Below, one piece after another: positions 14,155 to 21,472 of a DNA stretch of 34,861 nt. The notes under the pieces were generated by a model. It saw only the letters and a list, made by a program, of their open reading frames with translations, was not told the DNA's origin and did not search any database. The number at the start of each line of letters is the position of its first letter. Positions within the stretch are counted from its first letter, which is position 1. Both the position numbers and the translations under genes were made by a program. Origin of the DNA: a virus; the IMG/VR virus record IMGVR_UViG_3300025000_000276, positions 1 through 34,861 of that record; one strand, given 5' to 3'.

Positions 14155-14291
14155 TATTTGACCTCCTTTCGGCAAATATCTTTTATAAACTCCGCGCTTA
14201 GAGCCATTATTGCGCGTTCTAGCATTTTGTTGGCTTTTCTGCCGCGCCGATTATCGCGGCCTTTGTATGTAAAATGTTTTTGTTTTTTCAT
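14154..14291 (-). CDS. Small basic protein (45 aa)
   Basis: ATG 14291 follows GGGGTG at good spacing. The N-terminal half is very basic (KGRDNRRGRKANK), the C-terminal half helical (AIMALSAEFIKDICRKEVK). It could bind nucleic acid. It lies between the zinc protein at 14296 and YopX. Function unknown. Confidence 0.55.
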   Translation of the reverse strand: MKKQKHFTYKGRDNRRGRKANKMLERAIMALSAEFIKDICRKEVK

Positions 14292-14295
14292 GATT

Positions 14296-14607
14296 TCACC
14301 CCCCCTTAAATATTTCACACCCAGCACACCCGCGCAAAACGCCTGCCTTATGCCGCATCGGGCAAACAACCGGGTCATATTCGCGCCCGCAAGATTGCAC
14401 AGAAAACGGTTGCGCCAGTGCGTCTTGCAGCTTCTCCCGTTGCTTTGCTTGATATGCGCGGCTTGCTGCGTTATACGCGGCTCTATCGCGTTCTCGGCGG
14501 TTCTTTGATATTAAACGATTGTCGGCGCGGTAACATTCCATGCAAATTGTTCGATCTGCCTTCATTGTGCCAAAATCGCCGCATCTTGTGCATTTTCCTG
14601 TTTTCAT
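14296..14607 (-). CDS. Double zinc-finger-like protein (103 aa)
   Basis: An N-terminal CTRCG...ICMEC set and a C-terminal SCGRE...VCPMRH...GCAGCE set give two likely zinc sites, separated by an Arg/Ala-rich helix (NRRERDRAAYNAASRAYQAK). ATG 14607 overlaps the upstream stop (ATGA). It resembles small phage zinc-finger proteins that bind nucleic acid or partners; no specific family is recognised. Confidence 0.65.
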   Translation of the reverse strand: MKTGKCTRCGDFGTMKADRTICMECYRADNRLISKNRRERDRAAYNAASRAYQAKQREKLQDALAQPFSVQSCGREYDPVVCPMRHKAGVLRGCAGCEIFKGG

Positions 14608-14729
14608 TCGCCTGGATACAATTCTATCACCATTCGCCGACTTAGAGCGCATGACGGGTCGTGTGATATGCAACAATGCGGCTCTTGGCAATACTTGCAA
14701 TATTTATCTGTGAATTCTTTTACTGTCAT
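14604..14729 (-). CDS. Cys-rich miniprotein (41 aa)
   Basis: From ATG 14729 with GAGGAG upstream: YCKYCQEPHCC then SCAL gives five Cys and His residues in a 25-residue stretch, suggesting a metal site. Ends PGE at a stop overlapping the next start. Too short for a family call. Confidence 0.6.
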   Translation of the reverse strand: MTVKEFTDKYCKYCQEPHCCISHDPSCALSRRMVIELYPGE

Positions 14730-14739
14730 AGTTTGCTCC

Positions 14740-14970
14740 TCAACTCACGTATTCAAGCCAACAATAAGGCGTATTGCATTCGTTGTAAAACGCTTCAATT
14801 CCCGGCCCGTATTTTGCGGCATCAAGCACGTTGGCAAACATTTTAGCCTCTAACTCATTTTTGCAAACGCCAACAGCAATAACGCGGTTGTTTTTTTCAA
14901 ATACATCAGTCACAAAATCCCGGTTTACCACCAAGCCTGATGTGTTTTTGGTTACGATTGATATTTTCAT
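14740..14970 (-). CDS. Hypothetical protein (76 aa)
   Basis: Starts MKISIVTKNTSGLVV after GAGG, with alternating strands and helices and a Tyr/Cys-containing end (FYNECNTPYCWLEYVS). The promoter at 15000-15028 lies 30 bp upstream, so this is the first gene of a unit including the zinc proteins and YopX. Not recognised. Confidence 0.6.
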   Translation of the reverse strand: MKISIVTKNTSGLVVNRDFVTDVFEKNNRVIAVGVCKNELEAKMFANVLDAAKYGPGIEAFYNECNTPYCWLEYVS

Positions 14971-15406
14971 CTTGCACCTCGTTTAAATTTGATATTTGAA
15001 TCATAGCACCATGCGAAACAAATTGCAAGCATTTTATCTTACCCCCCCAAAAATTCGATTGATTAGCCCATTGCATCAGTTCGGCGTAAAGTATTTTCTT
15101 GTTTTCTCGGATTATATCGGCTATGCGGTTGTTTAAAAGCAACATAGCTGATTCTGCCGTTGTTAATCGTGATTGCTGCACAAGTGCATTATCTAGCACA
15201 AAGAAAAAATGCCTTTGCCGTAATCCGGCTACAATTTCACAAGTTATATCTTTATTTGTCGCACTTCGATAGCTTTTAATATGATAATTTTCGGTTATTT
15301 TCGGGCTTCCCGCCGACAAAGTATGCTCAAACTTCATGCTAATCGGCACATTCAAAAACTTGCGCCTCACACCGTATTGTAGTTCAAATTCGTGATAATC
15401 ACTCAT
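14906..15406 (-). CDS. Hypothetical protein (166 aa as read), 3' end suspicious
   Basis: From ATG 15406 the first 120 residues look like a normal protein (MSDYHEFELQYGV...). The last 43 residues run through a promoter (15000-15028) and into the next gene. The change occurs at a run of seven G on the minus strand (15052-15058): with six G the frame would stop within three codons, and with eight it would stop at once. Either the reading has one base wrong, or the tract slips in vivo. The true product is probably about 122-125 residues. Function unknown. Confidence 0.5.
   Translation of the reverse strand: MSDYHEFELQYGVRRKFLNVPISMKFEHTLSAGSPKITENYHIKSYRSATNKDITCEIVAGLRQRHFFFVLDNALVQQSRLTTAESAMLLLNNRIADIIRENKKILYAELMQWANQSNFWGGKIKCLQFVSHGAMIQISNLNEVQDENINRNQKHIRLGGKPGFCD
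15000..15028 (-). promoter_or_regulatory. TTGCAA/TATGAT promoter, leftward
   Basis: Minus-strand TTGCAA (15023-15028), 17 bp, TATGAT (15000-15005), TGC before the -10. It lies inside the doubtful 3' extension of the gene at 14906-15406. Confidence 0.7.
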
Positions 15407-15572
15407 CTTTGCATTCAAAACAGCGCGGCGTGCTTGCATAGCAACAAATCGGCGGGTTATCTTTGCCCCACCAAAGCCGGGCAGCGGCTTTAACTTCGTC
15501 TGTTAGCATGCGCTCGCATTGCACGTTTTTACACTCAAGAAACGGGCAGAACGTAATATCTTTATAATACAT
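15399..15572 (-). CDS. Cys-rich miniprotein (57 aa)
   Basis: ATG 15572 has a strong GGAGG. Cys residues fall as FCPFLECKNVQCE near the start and ICCYASTPRCFEC near the end, enough for two metal sites. Between lies AARLWWGKDNPP. It overlaps both neighbours. Likely a small zinc-binding protein of unknown role. Confidence 0.65.
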   Translation of the reverse strand: MYYKDITFCPFLECKNVQCERMLTDEVKAAARLWWGKDNPPICCYASTPRCFECKDE

Positions 15573-15735
15573 TGATATCCTCCATAAACACCCGCATTTT
15601 AAGCATGGCAACCTTGTGAATTGCCGCCAGCAGCTTCAAGCTGCCACTTTCTCTTGCAAAGTCAGCGTCATTGCTGCCTTGCGCGTAATTGTAGCCGGAT
15701 TCTTGAACGGCTTTGATGTGGTCTTGTTCGGTCAT
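15562..15735 (-). CDS. Hypothetical protein (57 aa)
   Basis: The ATG at 15735 overlaps the upstream stop (ATGA). The product (MTEQDHIKAV...) is helical, with acidic middle and C-terminal segments (DADFARESGS, RVFMEDINVL). No recognised motif. Confidence 0.6.
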   Translation of the reverse strand: MTEQDHIKAVQESGYNYAQGSNDADFARESGSLKLLAAIHKVAMLKMRVFMEDINVL

Positions 15736-16016
15736 AATTCCACCTTTTGTAAACATTCGGGCACTACAAACCGCCATTGTCGCAGCTTTGCACGCCAATA
15801 TTTTTTTGTTTCTGTGTTTTCATCAGTCCAACCGTCACCGTAATAAATTACGCGTGTCTTGCCGTCTTGCATGTAAATCATGTTTTCTTTGTCAAAAGCA
15901 AGCTGTTTCAGAATTTCGTTATCTTCATCGAAAATCAACCCGCCGTGCTTTTGCACTTCGATTATGCGCTCAAAGATTGGTTTTAACCAGTTGTATGTTG
16001 CTTCAAATCTTGTCAT
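15732..16016 (-). CDS. Hypothetical protein (94 aa)
   Basis: ATG 16016 overlaps the stop of the zinc protein upstream as ATGA; a longer reading would overlap it deeply. The product starts MTRFEATYNWLKPIFERIIE (helical), then a Tyr/Gly/Asp-rich middle and a basic end. No family recognised. Confidence 0.6.
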   Translation of the reverse strand: MTRFEATYNWLKPIFERIIEVQKHGGLIFDEDNEILKQLAFDKENMIYMQDGKTRVIYYGDGWTDENTETKKYWRAKLRQWRFVVPECLQKVEL

Positions 16017-16537
16017 TTGATTATAGCTGCAACTTTCCCTGGATACCAGCAATGCGGCGGTTGTTTTGCAAGCAGCTCGTTAAGCGCATTTACGGCGGCT
16101 TTAACTTCTGGCGCAACTTCATAATCTTCGTGTAAATCCCAGTTTTCAATCTGGATTTGCGGCAACGACTCTGGCTCGCAGAATACAAAACGCAAATCTT
16201 TGACATTAAATTCTTCGTTGTTGACTTTTTCGTCGACCATGCAATATTCGAGTTCATCATCAAAAAAGTAATGGTCGATAGCTTGTGAGTAAAGCGGTTC
16301 GCCTTTCCATTTGCGGGTCGGCAACTTGGCGTATTTTTCGATAGCAATCTTTTCGCGGCACGATTTACACGCAGTATATGGTTTCGCCGTCGGCTCGCCA
16401 CATCCGCAGCGGGTATGCGTTGCGCTTGCATATCTTGCGGCGCGCTCGTCTTGATATGCTCTGCCGTCTAAGCCCATAAACAAAATGCATGGGCGTTTTT
16501 CCGGCACAAAATCTTCGAACATTATTATCTTTGTCAT
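16013..16537 (-). CDS. Phage protein with zinc-ribbon centre (174 aa)
   Basis: CGCGEPTAKPYTACKSCREK around residues 45-64 gives four Cys in CxC...CxxC arrangement, the layout of a zinc ribbon, followed by a conserved-looking basic segment (KLPTRKWKGEPL). The rest is acidic (DDELEYCMVDEKVNNEEF). GGAGG precedes the ATG. It has its own TTGCAA promoter at 16558-16586. I recall similar phage proteins of unknown function but cannot name a family. Confidence 0.7.
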   Translation of the reverse strand: MTKIIMFEDFVPEKRPCILFMGLDGRAYQDERAARYASATHTRCGCGEPTAKPYTACKSCREKIAIEKYAKLPTRKWKGEPLYSQAIDHYFFDDELEYCMVDEKVNNEEFNVKDLRFVFCEPESLPQIQIENWDLHEDYEVAPEVKAAVNALNELLAKQPPHCWYPGKVAAIIK

Positions 16538-16555
16538 TCAAAACCTCCTGTTTCA

Positions 16556-16780
16556 CTATTTTATCACGCTACGCTCTGAATTGCAAGTTATTTTTACATA
16601 GTAATCAAGCAACTTTTGACACGCGGCCTCGGCTGTCGGCTCTTCGATTTTTGGGTTCTCAAATTCTCTTGGATTGCGAAAGACAGCCGACCATCTTCCG
16701 TCTACGCAAGCGATAATAACGGCAGGCAGGCCCCACGACTTGTAGTTTATTTCTGCAAGCTGCTGAAATACATTTTTCAT
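16556..16780 (-). CDS. Hypothetical protein (74 aa)
   Basis: Starts MKNVFQQLAEINYKSWGL and has a strand-rich middle (AVIIACVDGRWSAVF) and a C-terminal helix (EAACQKLLDYYVK). The start overlaps the upstream stop (ATGA), and its 3' end overlaps the promoter of the next unit. No family recognised. Confidence 0.6.
   Translation of the reverse strand: MKNVFQQLAEINYKSWGLPAVIIACVDGRWSAVFRNPREFENPKIEEPTAEAACQKLLDYYVKITCNSERSVIK
16558..16586 (-). promoter_or_regulatory. TTGCAA/TAAAAT promoter, leftward
   Basis: Minus-strand TTGCAA (16581-16586), 17 bp, TAAAAT (16558-16563), about 20 bp before the ATG at 16537. Flanks read AACTTGCAATTCA, as at 7608. Confidence 0.7.
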
Positions 16781-16956
16781 ATCTTCGCCTCCAAAATCTG
16801 CGCCACGTGCTCAAACAGAGCTTGAGCGGCTTCCGGGCTGTTTTTTTCGACATAGTAAACATCGCCGCTTGTCGCAAAATTCACCATTGTATCTGCTTTG
16901 TAAACGCTGGCAATCATTGCCAAGTTTATCAGCATGTCTTCAGTTCTTAACCACAT
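16777..16956 (-). CDS. Hypothetical protein (59 aa)
   Basis: ATG 16956 has a strong GGAGG with good spacing. The product begins MWLRTEDMLINLAMIASVYK and ends in a helix (AAQALFEHVAQILEAKI). The middle strands (NFATSGDVYYVEKN) suggest a small alpha/beta protein. The stop overlaps the next start. Not recognised. Confidence 0.65.
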   Translation of the reverse strand: MWLRTEDMLINLAMIASVYKADTMVNFATSGDVYYVEKNSPEAAQALFEHVAQILEAKI

Positions 16957-16977
16957 TTTAACACCTCCACGGCTATT

Positions 16978-17208
16978 TTAATACAAGTTCGGCTTCTCTT
17001 GTAGCTTTCGCATTGTATCAGCATTGAATATTTTTACGCATTTTCTTGCATCAAGAGTTTCTAATCTACCGGCCAACTCAACGCAAACATCGCCTTCAAG
17101 CTCATCGTCTAACGCCACCATCAAAAATAATTCGCCTGATTTTTTTCTAATTAGCTTTCCATTATCCGATTTATACGCAAAAACATCATTTTTTCTTATT
17201 TTTTCCAT
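16978..17208 (-). CDS. Hypothetical protein (76 aa)
   Basis: Starts MEKIRKNDVFAYKSDNGKLI with GGAAG close upstream, and overlaps the previous gene by 23 bp. The first half is strand-rich and basic; an acidic segment follows (DDELEGDVCVEL). Could be an SH3- or OB-like small fold, but that is a guess. Confidence 0.55.
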   Translation of the reverse strand: MEKIRKNDVFAYKSDNGKLIRKKSGELFLMVALDDELEGDVCVELAGRLETLDARKCVKIFNADTMRKLQEKPNLY

Positions 17209-17641
17209 CTTCCACGTCCATTAAAAAATTCATTTTTAAAACTTTTTCAACACTGTCACCAATTCTTAAGGCAACCAATTCATCAACAGATTGCGCGTGT
17301 TTAATTACTGTATGCGTAACACTTGATACTGTGATGCCGCGCCAAAGCTTCATTGTAACTTGATTGCAAGACGCGCCCTTCAGTGAAAATTCTTGCCATT
17401 GTTTTATTTCAAATCCATCATCGAAGCGTCTAACCCATAAAACACTATCGGCATCAGAAACAATCCACGGCGACAACGTAATTGCTTTTACGTTTTTATC
17501 TTTTAAGTTTTCAAAAAAACTAGCCTGCTCGTTTGCATCTAGCATTGTTTCTGGAAACCAAATCGCGCCGCCAAGTTTATATTTTTCTTTTTCTTTCATC
17601 AAGAGTCGCAAATCTTTTCCAAATCCAGTTATTGCTATCAT
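17186..17641 (-). CDS. Hypothetical protein (151 aa)
   Basis: Starts MIAITGFGKDLRLLMKEKEK after AGGGGAG. The middle is rich in Trp and Asp (LSPWIVSDADSVLWVRRFDD) and the end is acidic-basic (MDVEDGKNKKK). It follows the promoter at 17659-17687. A mixed alpha/beta protein of unknown family. Confidence 0.6.
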   Translation of the reverse strand: MIAITGFGKDLRLLMKEKEKYKLGGAIWFPETMLDANEQASFFENLKDKNVKAITLSPWIVSDADSVLWVRRFDDGFEIKQWQEFSLKGASCNQVTMKLWRGITVSSVTHTVIKHAQSVDELVALRIGDSVEKVLKMNFLMDVEDGKNKKK

Positions 17642-17656
17642 AAACTCCCCTTTTCG

Positions 17657-17836
17657 TTATTTTAATACAAGTTTGGCGAGATTGCAAGTTTTATTTTTTA
17701 ATTCTGCAAAGCAATCGGGGCAAAGCAAGATTAAACTATCGAGCGAATCGCCAGAAGTTAGCAAATAAGTATCTTGTCTGCTGCATTTTGCGCATTTCAA
17801 AGGGCTTATTATTTCTCGCGGATTGTCTTTGTTCAT
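17657..17836 (-). CDS. Zinc-ribbon miniprotein (59 aa)
   Basis: ATG 17836 directly follows the previous TAA. Residues 15-18 (CAKC) and 39-42 (CPDC) give the four ligands of a classic zinc ribbon, with a 20-residue loop (RQDTYLLTSGDSLDS) between. The 3' end overlaps the promoter at 17659-17687. Similar to small phage 'transcription factor-like' ribbons, but no role can be assigned. Confidence 0.65.
   Translation of the reverse strand: MNKDNPREIISPLKCAKCSRQDTYLLTSGDSLDSLILLCPDCFAELKNKTCNLAKLVLK
17659..17687 (-). promoter_or_regulatory. TTGCAA/TAAAAT promoter, leftward
   Basis: Minus-strand TTGCAA (17682-17687), 17 bp, TAAAAT (17659-17664), 18 bp before the ATG at 17641, within the 3' end of the zinc-ribbon gene. 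Confidence 0.65.
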
Positions 17837-18079
17837 TTATTTTGCTCCATTTCTTTGTTTATCCCATTTAATGCAAACAACTCCATCTTTGCCTTGATAA
17901 AATACTTCTAGTCCGCAATCCAATAACTTTAATAATCCAGCACTGAACATTGCCTCGCACGACCTGTGAAATGCGTGCTCTGTCTGACAATCTACAAGAA
18001 AACAATTTGCATAAAGATTGTTTCTTTTGGTTCTTTTTCTTTCAGATTCTGCAATCATACTTTCGATTGTTACGTTCAT
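17837..18079 (-). CDS. Hypothetical protein (80 aa)
   Basis: Starts MNVTIESMIAESERKRTKR after GGAG. It has Cys at CFLVDCQ and RSCEAMF, then LLDCGLEVFYQGKDGVVCI, which reads as two strands. It overlaps the primase-helicase stop by ATGA-like coupling. Not recognised; its position suggests a replication accessory role. Confidence 0.6.
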   Translation of the reverse strand: MNVTIESMIAESERKRTKRNNLYANCFLVDCQTEHAFHRSCEAMFSAGLLKLLDCGLEVFYQGKDGVVCIKWDKQRNGAK

Positions 18080-20169
18080 TTAAATTTCTCCTTTGATTTT
18101 TTACTTGCGATGTAGCCTATTTCTGCGAATAGCGGGCTGCCGGGTTCGACCGCGAAAGCCAATTTACTGCGTGTGCCAGCACCATTTCTAGCTGCGCCGA
18201 TTATTACGGTTCTATTGCTCATTACCTTTTCTATATCGTTTGGTCTTTTTATGTCAGTTTCTACCATTTCACTAGTAGCGCCAATCAGAATTGATGTTTG
18301 GCACAGCCTGCCAAAGGCCGCACTGCCCTGCATATCTTCAACCGACAAGGTTTCATCTTCATTGCCTTTTTTTGTATGCGAAATTATAACAAGACTTACT
18401 TTGTAATCCGCTGCAATACCGCAAAATTCTTGCACAAATGCTTCTTCTGCCTCCCATCTTTTAAACCCACCAAAGCTAATCTGTGCAAGAGGGTCGACAA
18501 ATATTACCCTTTTACCGTTTCTAGCCTGGCTTTCAACCCATTTTAAAATCAATTCAGGGGTTACTCTTTGTCTAGCTTTCTTGCCATTAATGACAACCGA
18601 ATTAACTCTCGGATTTTGGCTTACGCTTTCAAGGTATGACATGATTTCAGGCCTTCTTCTCGTCATAACTTCGTCTCGCCTTAACGCTGTTTCTGGATTA
18701 TCTTCAACCATTGTAAAATCATTCTCAAGAATCGCCATAATGCGCCAAGTCCATTCTTTTTTGCCGTCTTCTAGCGGCAAATAAGCCCATGGCACCGCAT
18801 TTTCGTGCAAATGTTTTACAATATTCATTGAAAATAAGCTTTTCCCTACCTTTGTAGCACCACAGATAATAGTTACGGTTCCTTCTCTCAAGGCGTTTGT
18901 GCCCCTGCTCAATCTAGTCCACGGCATCGGTATTGTTGATATTTTCCCTGCAAGTTGGTCTTTAATATCTTGCTGCATTTCTTTGAAAATTTCTTCGTTT
19001 TCGTTTTTCTGTATTAACTCAGTCAAAATATATGTTTTATCGCCATGCGCCTTTGAGCACAGCATTGGCACGCTCTTATCTAAGAGCAGCACGCCTGTTT
19101 TATGATAGTCGTTGTATTCCGGCTCAATCGGGTCTAGGGTTCTACAATTATGATATTCTTTGCGGTTTCTTAGAATTTCAAGGATTGTTTTTTCTACTTT
19201 GATTCCATCTTTAAATAAAAACACTTTAAAATCACCAGCAAGAGTGCCGCCGTTATAAGCAGATTTATAAAATTGCCTCAATACTCGCTTTCTCGCTTCT
19301 GGTTGATCTTTGATGCGATCTTCAATGTGACTGTCTTGCTGTTTGCTAGATTCAGCTTTATGAATCGCTTTTTCAGCCGCAACCAACTGGCTATATGAGT
19401 ATTCTTCTTTGCCCGTCAACCGCGTTACTTTTGCATATTCCAAGCATCGTCGGCAGCCTTTTAATATCTCTGGCACTCTGTTTTTTTGTTCAAGAGGCTT
19501 TTCGCATTTCGCGCCAGAAGCAAAGTCGAATCGATTAGTTTGCCACACGGTAGCATCAACAGGCCCTCGCACAAGCATTGAGCCTGCTGCGCTAATGAAA
19601 ATATTACCCATGCCGGCAAGCCATAGCTTTTTAAAGATTAAGCTGCCTATTTCCAAGATTTTGCTTGCATCGTCTATGAAAAAGTAAAGTCTTTGTCCTT
19701 TAATTCCGGTTAATTCTTTATCGCCATTAAAAATATAAGAGCTACTCGACGGCATCCACATTTTATCGACGGTTTGCAACTCAGGCAAAACATAAGCTAT
19801 GGAGTCAAGAAAGTCTTTTTTGCTTAAGCCGCTATCATGGTCAAGAAACAAAACACCGCCGCCGACAGGCCATTCAAAGTCCTTTTGTGTCCTCGCCATT
19901 TCACCTTCAATCTTATAGTCATTTGCAGCAATGTCAACCGAGTCGCCTATTTTTATTCCCTTCGGCGTGCCATAGCACAAAGCCTGATTGTTTTTCAGAC
20001 CATAAACAATATCGGCAAATTCTTCAATGCTGTTTGCTGATACCACGTCTGCGCGACCGTATAGCATTTGTCCTACGGTTTCTTTTCTAAGATTGTCGCC
20101 TTCAAGCCAATACCGCTTTGTTAAGCACTTAGGCTTTTCGCTGGTCATAATCGTAAAACTTACTTGCAT
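18076..20169 (-). CDS. Primase-helicase fusion (AEP-like plus DnaB/RecA-type ATPase), 697 aa
   Basis: The N-terminal 250 residues have GGGVLFLDHDSG (105-114), the acidic metal motif of archaeo-eukaryotic-type phage primases, followed by SSSSYIFNG and GQRLYFFID in the pattern of primase-polymerase cores. The C-terminal 280 residues are a RecA-fold helicase: Walker A CGATKVGKS (436-444), Walker B VIFVDPLAQ, and IISHTKKG (motif III sensor). So one protein both primes and unwinds. GAGGG precedes the ATG, which overlaps the initiator stop. Direct juxtaposition with the winged-helix initiator makes a replication module. Primase assignment is moderate, helicase firm. Confidence 0.85.
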   Translation of the reverse strand: MQVSFTIMTSEKPKCLTKRYWLEGDNLRKETVGQMLYGRADVVSANSIEEFADIVYGLKNNQALCYGTPKGIKIGDSVDIAANDYKIEGEMARTQKDFEWPVGGGVLFLDHDSGLSKKDFLDSIAYVLPELQTVDKMWMPSSSSYIFNGDKELTGIKGQRLYFFIDDASKILEIGSLIFKKLWLAGMGNIFISAAGSMLVRGPVDATVWQTNRFDFASGAKCEKPLEQKNRVPEILKGCRRCLEYAKVTRLTGKEEYSYSQLVAAEKAIHKAESSKQQDSHIEDRIKDQPEARKRVLRQFYKSAYNGGTLAGDFKVFLFKDGIKVEKTILEILRNRKEYHNCRTLDPIEPEYNDYHKTGVLLLDKSVPMLCSKAHGDKTYILTELIQKNENEEIFKEMQQDIKDQLAGKISTIPMPWTRLSRGTNALREGTVTIICGATKVGKSLFSMNIVKHLHENAVPWAYLPLEDGKKEWTWRIMAILENDFTMVEDNPETALRRDEVMTRRRPEIMSYLESVSQNPRVNSVVINGKKARQRVTPELILKWVESQARNGKRVIFVDPLAQISFGGFKRWEAEEAFVQEFCGIAADYKVSLVIISHTKKGNEDETLSVEDMQGSAAFGRLCQTSILIGATSEMVETDIKRPNDIEKVMSNRTVIIGAARNGAGTRSKLAFAVEPGSPLFAEIGYIASKKSKEKFK

Positions 20170-20993
20170 TTGTTTCCCTCAAATTCTTGAGCTTCAACTT
20201 CCCATGCGGCTAATGTGTCGTTGTCAGGGCCATCGTCAAACCAGTCTTCTGAATCCGCTTGTTTGTTATCTTCATCAGCGTAATTCGCATCTTCATATAT
20301 GCCTTGCCAGTTTTTTTCTATGCAAAAGTTAATAGTATGCAATGCTTTTTTTAATCCAAAGATTGAGAGCTTTTCTAGTTGTTTTTTAAAGGCGCTATTT
20401 GTCGTTTTGGCGTTTTTCTCCTTCAGGTGTTCTTGCCAATCCTGCCAAGTCTTTAAAAAATCAGGCGTGTTTAATTCTTCTGGAATTTCAAAAACCACAT
20501 CGTGTTTTTTTGCTTCTTCTTTTGTTGTTGCTTTTGTTGTTACTTCTTCTTTTGCTTTTGCTTCTTCTTGTATCGGTAGGGTATTTTCCGCGTTAAATAG
20601 GGTATGGATAGGGTATGGATAGGGTATGTTTAAAATTTCTGCAAGGTTTTTGCACAATACAGAACGTGGCAAATTTTGAATCTGAGTTTCGGCGCCCTTT
20701 TTCTGCTTGGCAGATTTTATTTGATACTTGTGCATGTTTTTAATCCAAACTATTTCATGCTCTGGGTCGTATTGGATTAAGCCCAACATGCAAAGTTCCT
20801 TATAAGCCGCCTTGCTTTCATTTTCGCTTAGTGGTGTGTCGATATTTACGTAATCAAGCGACATTTCAGAAAGCCCGCTAAAATGAGTGTGTGGACTTGT
20901 AAGAAGATATAAAAACAAGATATAGCCGTCTTTCGACAGTTTTTTGATTTTCTTGTCTTTCCAGAACCTTTCGTCGATTTGCTTGTAAGCCAT
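20160..20993 (-). CDS. Winged-helix replication initiator-like protein (277 aa)
   Basis: The opening MAYKQIDERFWKDKKIKKLS followed by LFLYLLTSPHTHFSGLSEM and LCMLGLIQYDPEHEIVWI is the typical N-terminal winged helix of phage replisome-organiser proteins. Residues about 115-120 onward (IPYPYPIHTLFN) are encoded by 11-bp iteron-like repeats; a Lys/Glu/Thr-rich linker (EEVTTKATTKEEAKK) follows, then a helical C-terminal domain that may load the helicase. An origin inside the initiator gene, as with lambda O, is likely. It sits directly upstream of the primase-helicase. Confidence 0.8.
   Translation of the reverse strand: MAYKQIDERFWKDKKIKKLSKDGYILFLYLLTSPHTHFSGLSEMSLDYVNIDTPLSENESKAAYKELCMLGLIQYDPEHEIVWIKNMHKYQIKSAKQKKGAETQIQNLPRSVLCKNLAEILNIPYPYPIHTLFNAENTLPIQEEAKAKEEVTTKATTKEEAKKHDVVFEIPEELNTPDFLKTWQDWQEHLKEKNAKTTNSAFKKQLEKLSIFGLKKALHTINFCIEKNWQGIYEDANYADEDNKQADSEDWFDDGPDNDTLAAWEVEAQEFEGNKCK
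20577..20630. repeat. Iteron-like direct repeats, candidate origin
   Basis: Three perfect or near-perfect tandem 11-mers TAGGGTATGGA begin at 20598, 20609 and 20620 (the last ends TT), and a fourth, TAGGGTATTTT, at 20577. Spacing is 21, 11 and 11 bp, so all lie on nearly the same helix face. They sit in the initiator gene beside a T-rich coding-strand A-rich stretch (20500-20570) that could melt easily. This arrangement resembles lambdoid origins within the initiator gene. Confidence 0.6.
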
Positions 20994-21013
20994 TGTTTAC
21001 GCCTCGCTAATGT

Positions 21014-21472
21014 TTAATGCGTCGGTCGCCACAAATTAACACCATTAAGTCTAATGTGTTCTTTGCTGGATTCCCATTCAATAAGGCCGTGCGTCGCATC
21101 TGTCATTAAGCTCGCTCTATCTACAAATTTCACCTTAGGAAACAAGTGCCTCATTGTATATGTCGGGCCGCATGATTTTCCCACAAGATAGCATTGCACT
21201 TCGTAGTCTTTGTATTCTGGAGAGTGATTAAGGCTTTGCTCAAACTGCCACAAATAGTTTAAGGTTTGTTCTAGTGCTGGCAAGTGTATTTTGCCCATCT
21301 TTACCTCTATGAGATAAAATCTTTTTAACACTCTGTTGATTCCAAGAATATCAATTTTGCCATTTATTGTTCTGAACTCTTCCTTAAGTTCGCTTATTAC
21401 GCCGTCGCCAAAATCAAGATATTTATTTTTCATCAATTTCCACTTAAAAACGGTTTCAGCAAGCATTGGCAT
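21014..21472 (-). CDS. PD-(D/E)XK nuclease, RecB/NucS-like (152 aa)
   Basis: The motif GKIDILG (Asp41) followed 14 residues later by FYLIEVKMGK (Glu56, Lys58) is the D...E-x-K core of the PD-(D/E)XK fold. A Gln/Tyr motif downstream (ALEQTLNYLWQFEQSL) corresponds to the helix after the core. The gene starts directly after the HTH gene's stop, with GGGAG 8 nt upstream. Such phage nucleases degrade or process DNA ends or resolve branches; the target here is unknown. It is the first enzyme gene transcribed leftward from the control region. Confidence 0.8.
   Translation of the reverse strand: MPMLAETVFKWKLMKNKYLDFGDGVISELKEEFRTINGKIDILGINRVLKRFYLIEVKMGKIHLPALEQTLNYLWQFEQSLNHSPEYKDYEVQCYLVGKSCGPTYTMRHLFPKVKFVDRASLMTDATHGLIEWESSKEHIRLNGVNLWRPTH

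Noticed and set aside
16970-17000. TATTAAAAT before the gene at 16956 as another TTGCAA-type promoter
   Set aside because: The -10-like box matches that at 17659 but no TTGCAA lies 17 bp upstream; it may be coincidence.
20399-20596. Plus-strand frame with a long Leu run
   Set aside because: It is the mirror of the Glu/Lys/Thr-rich linker of the initiator gene.
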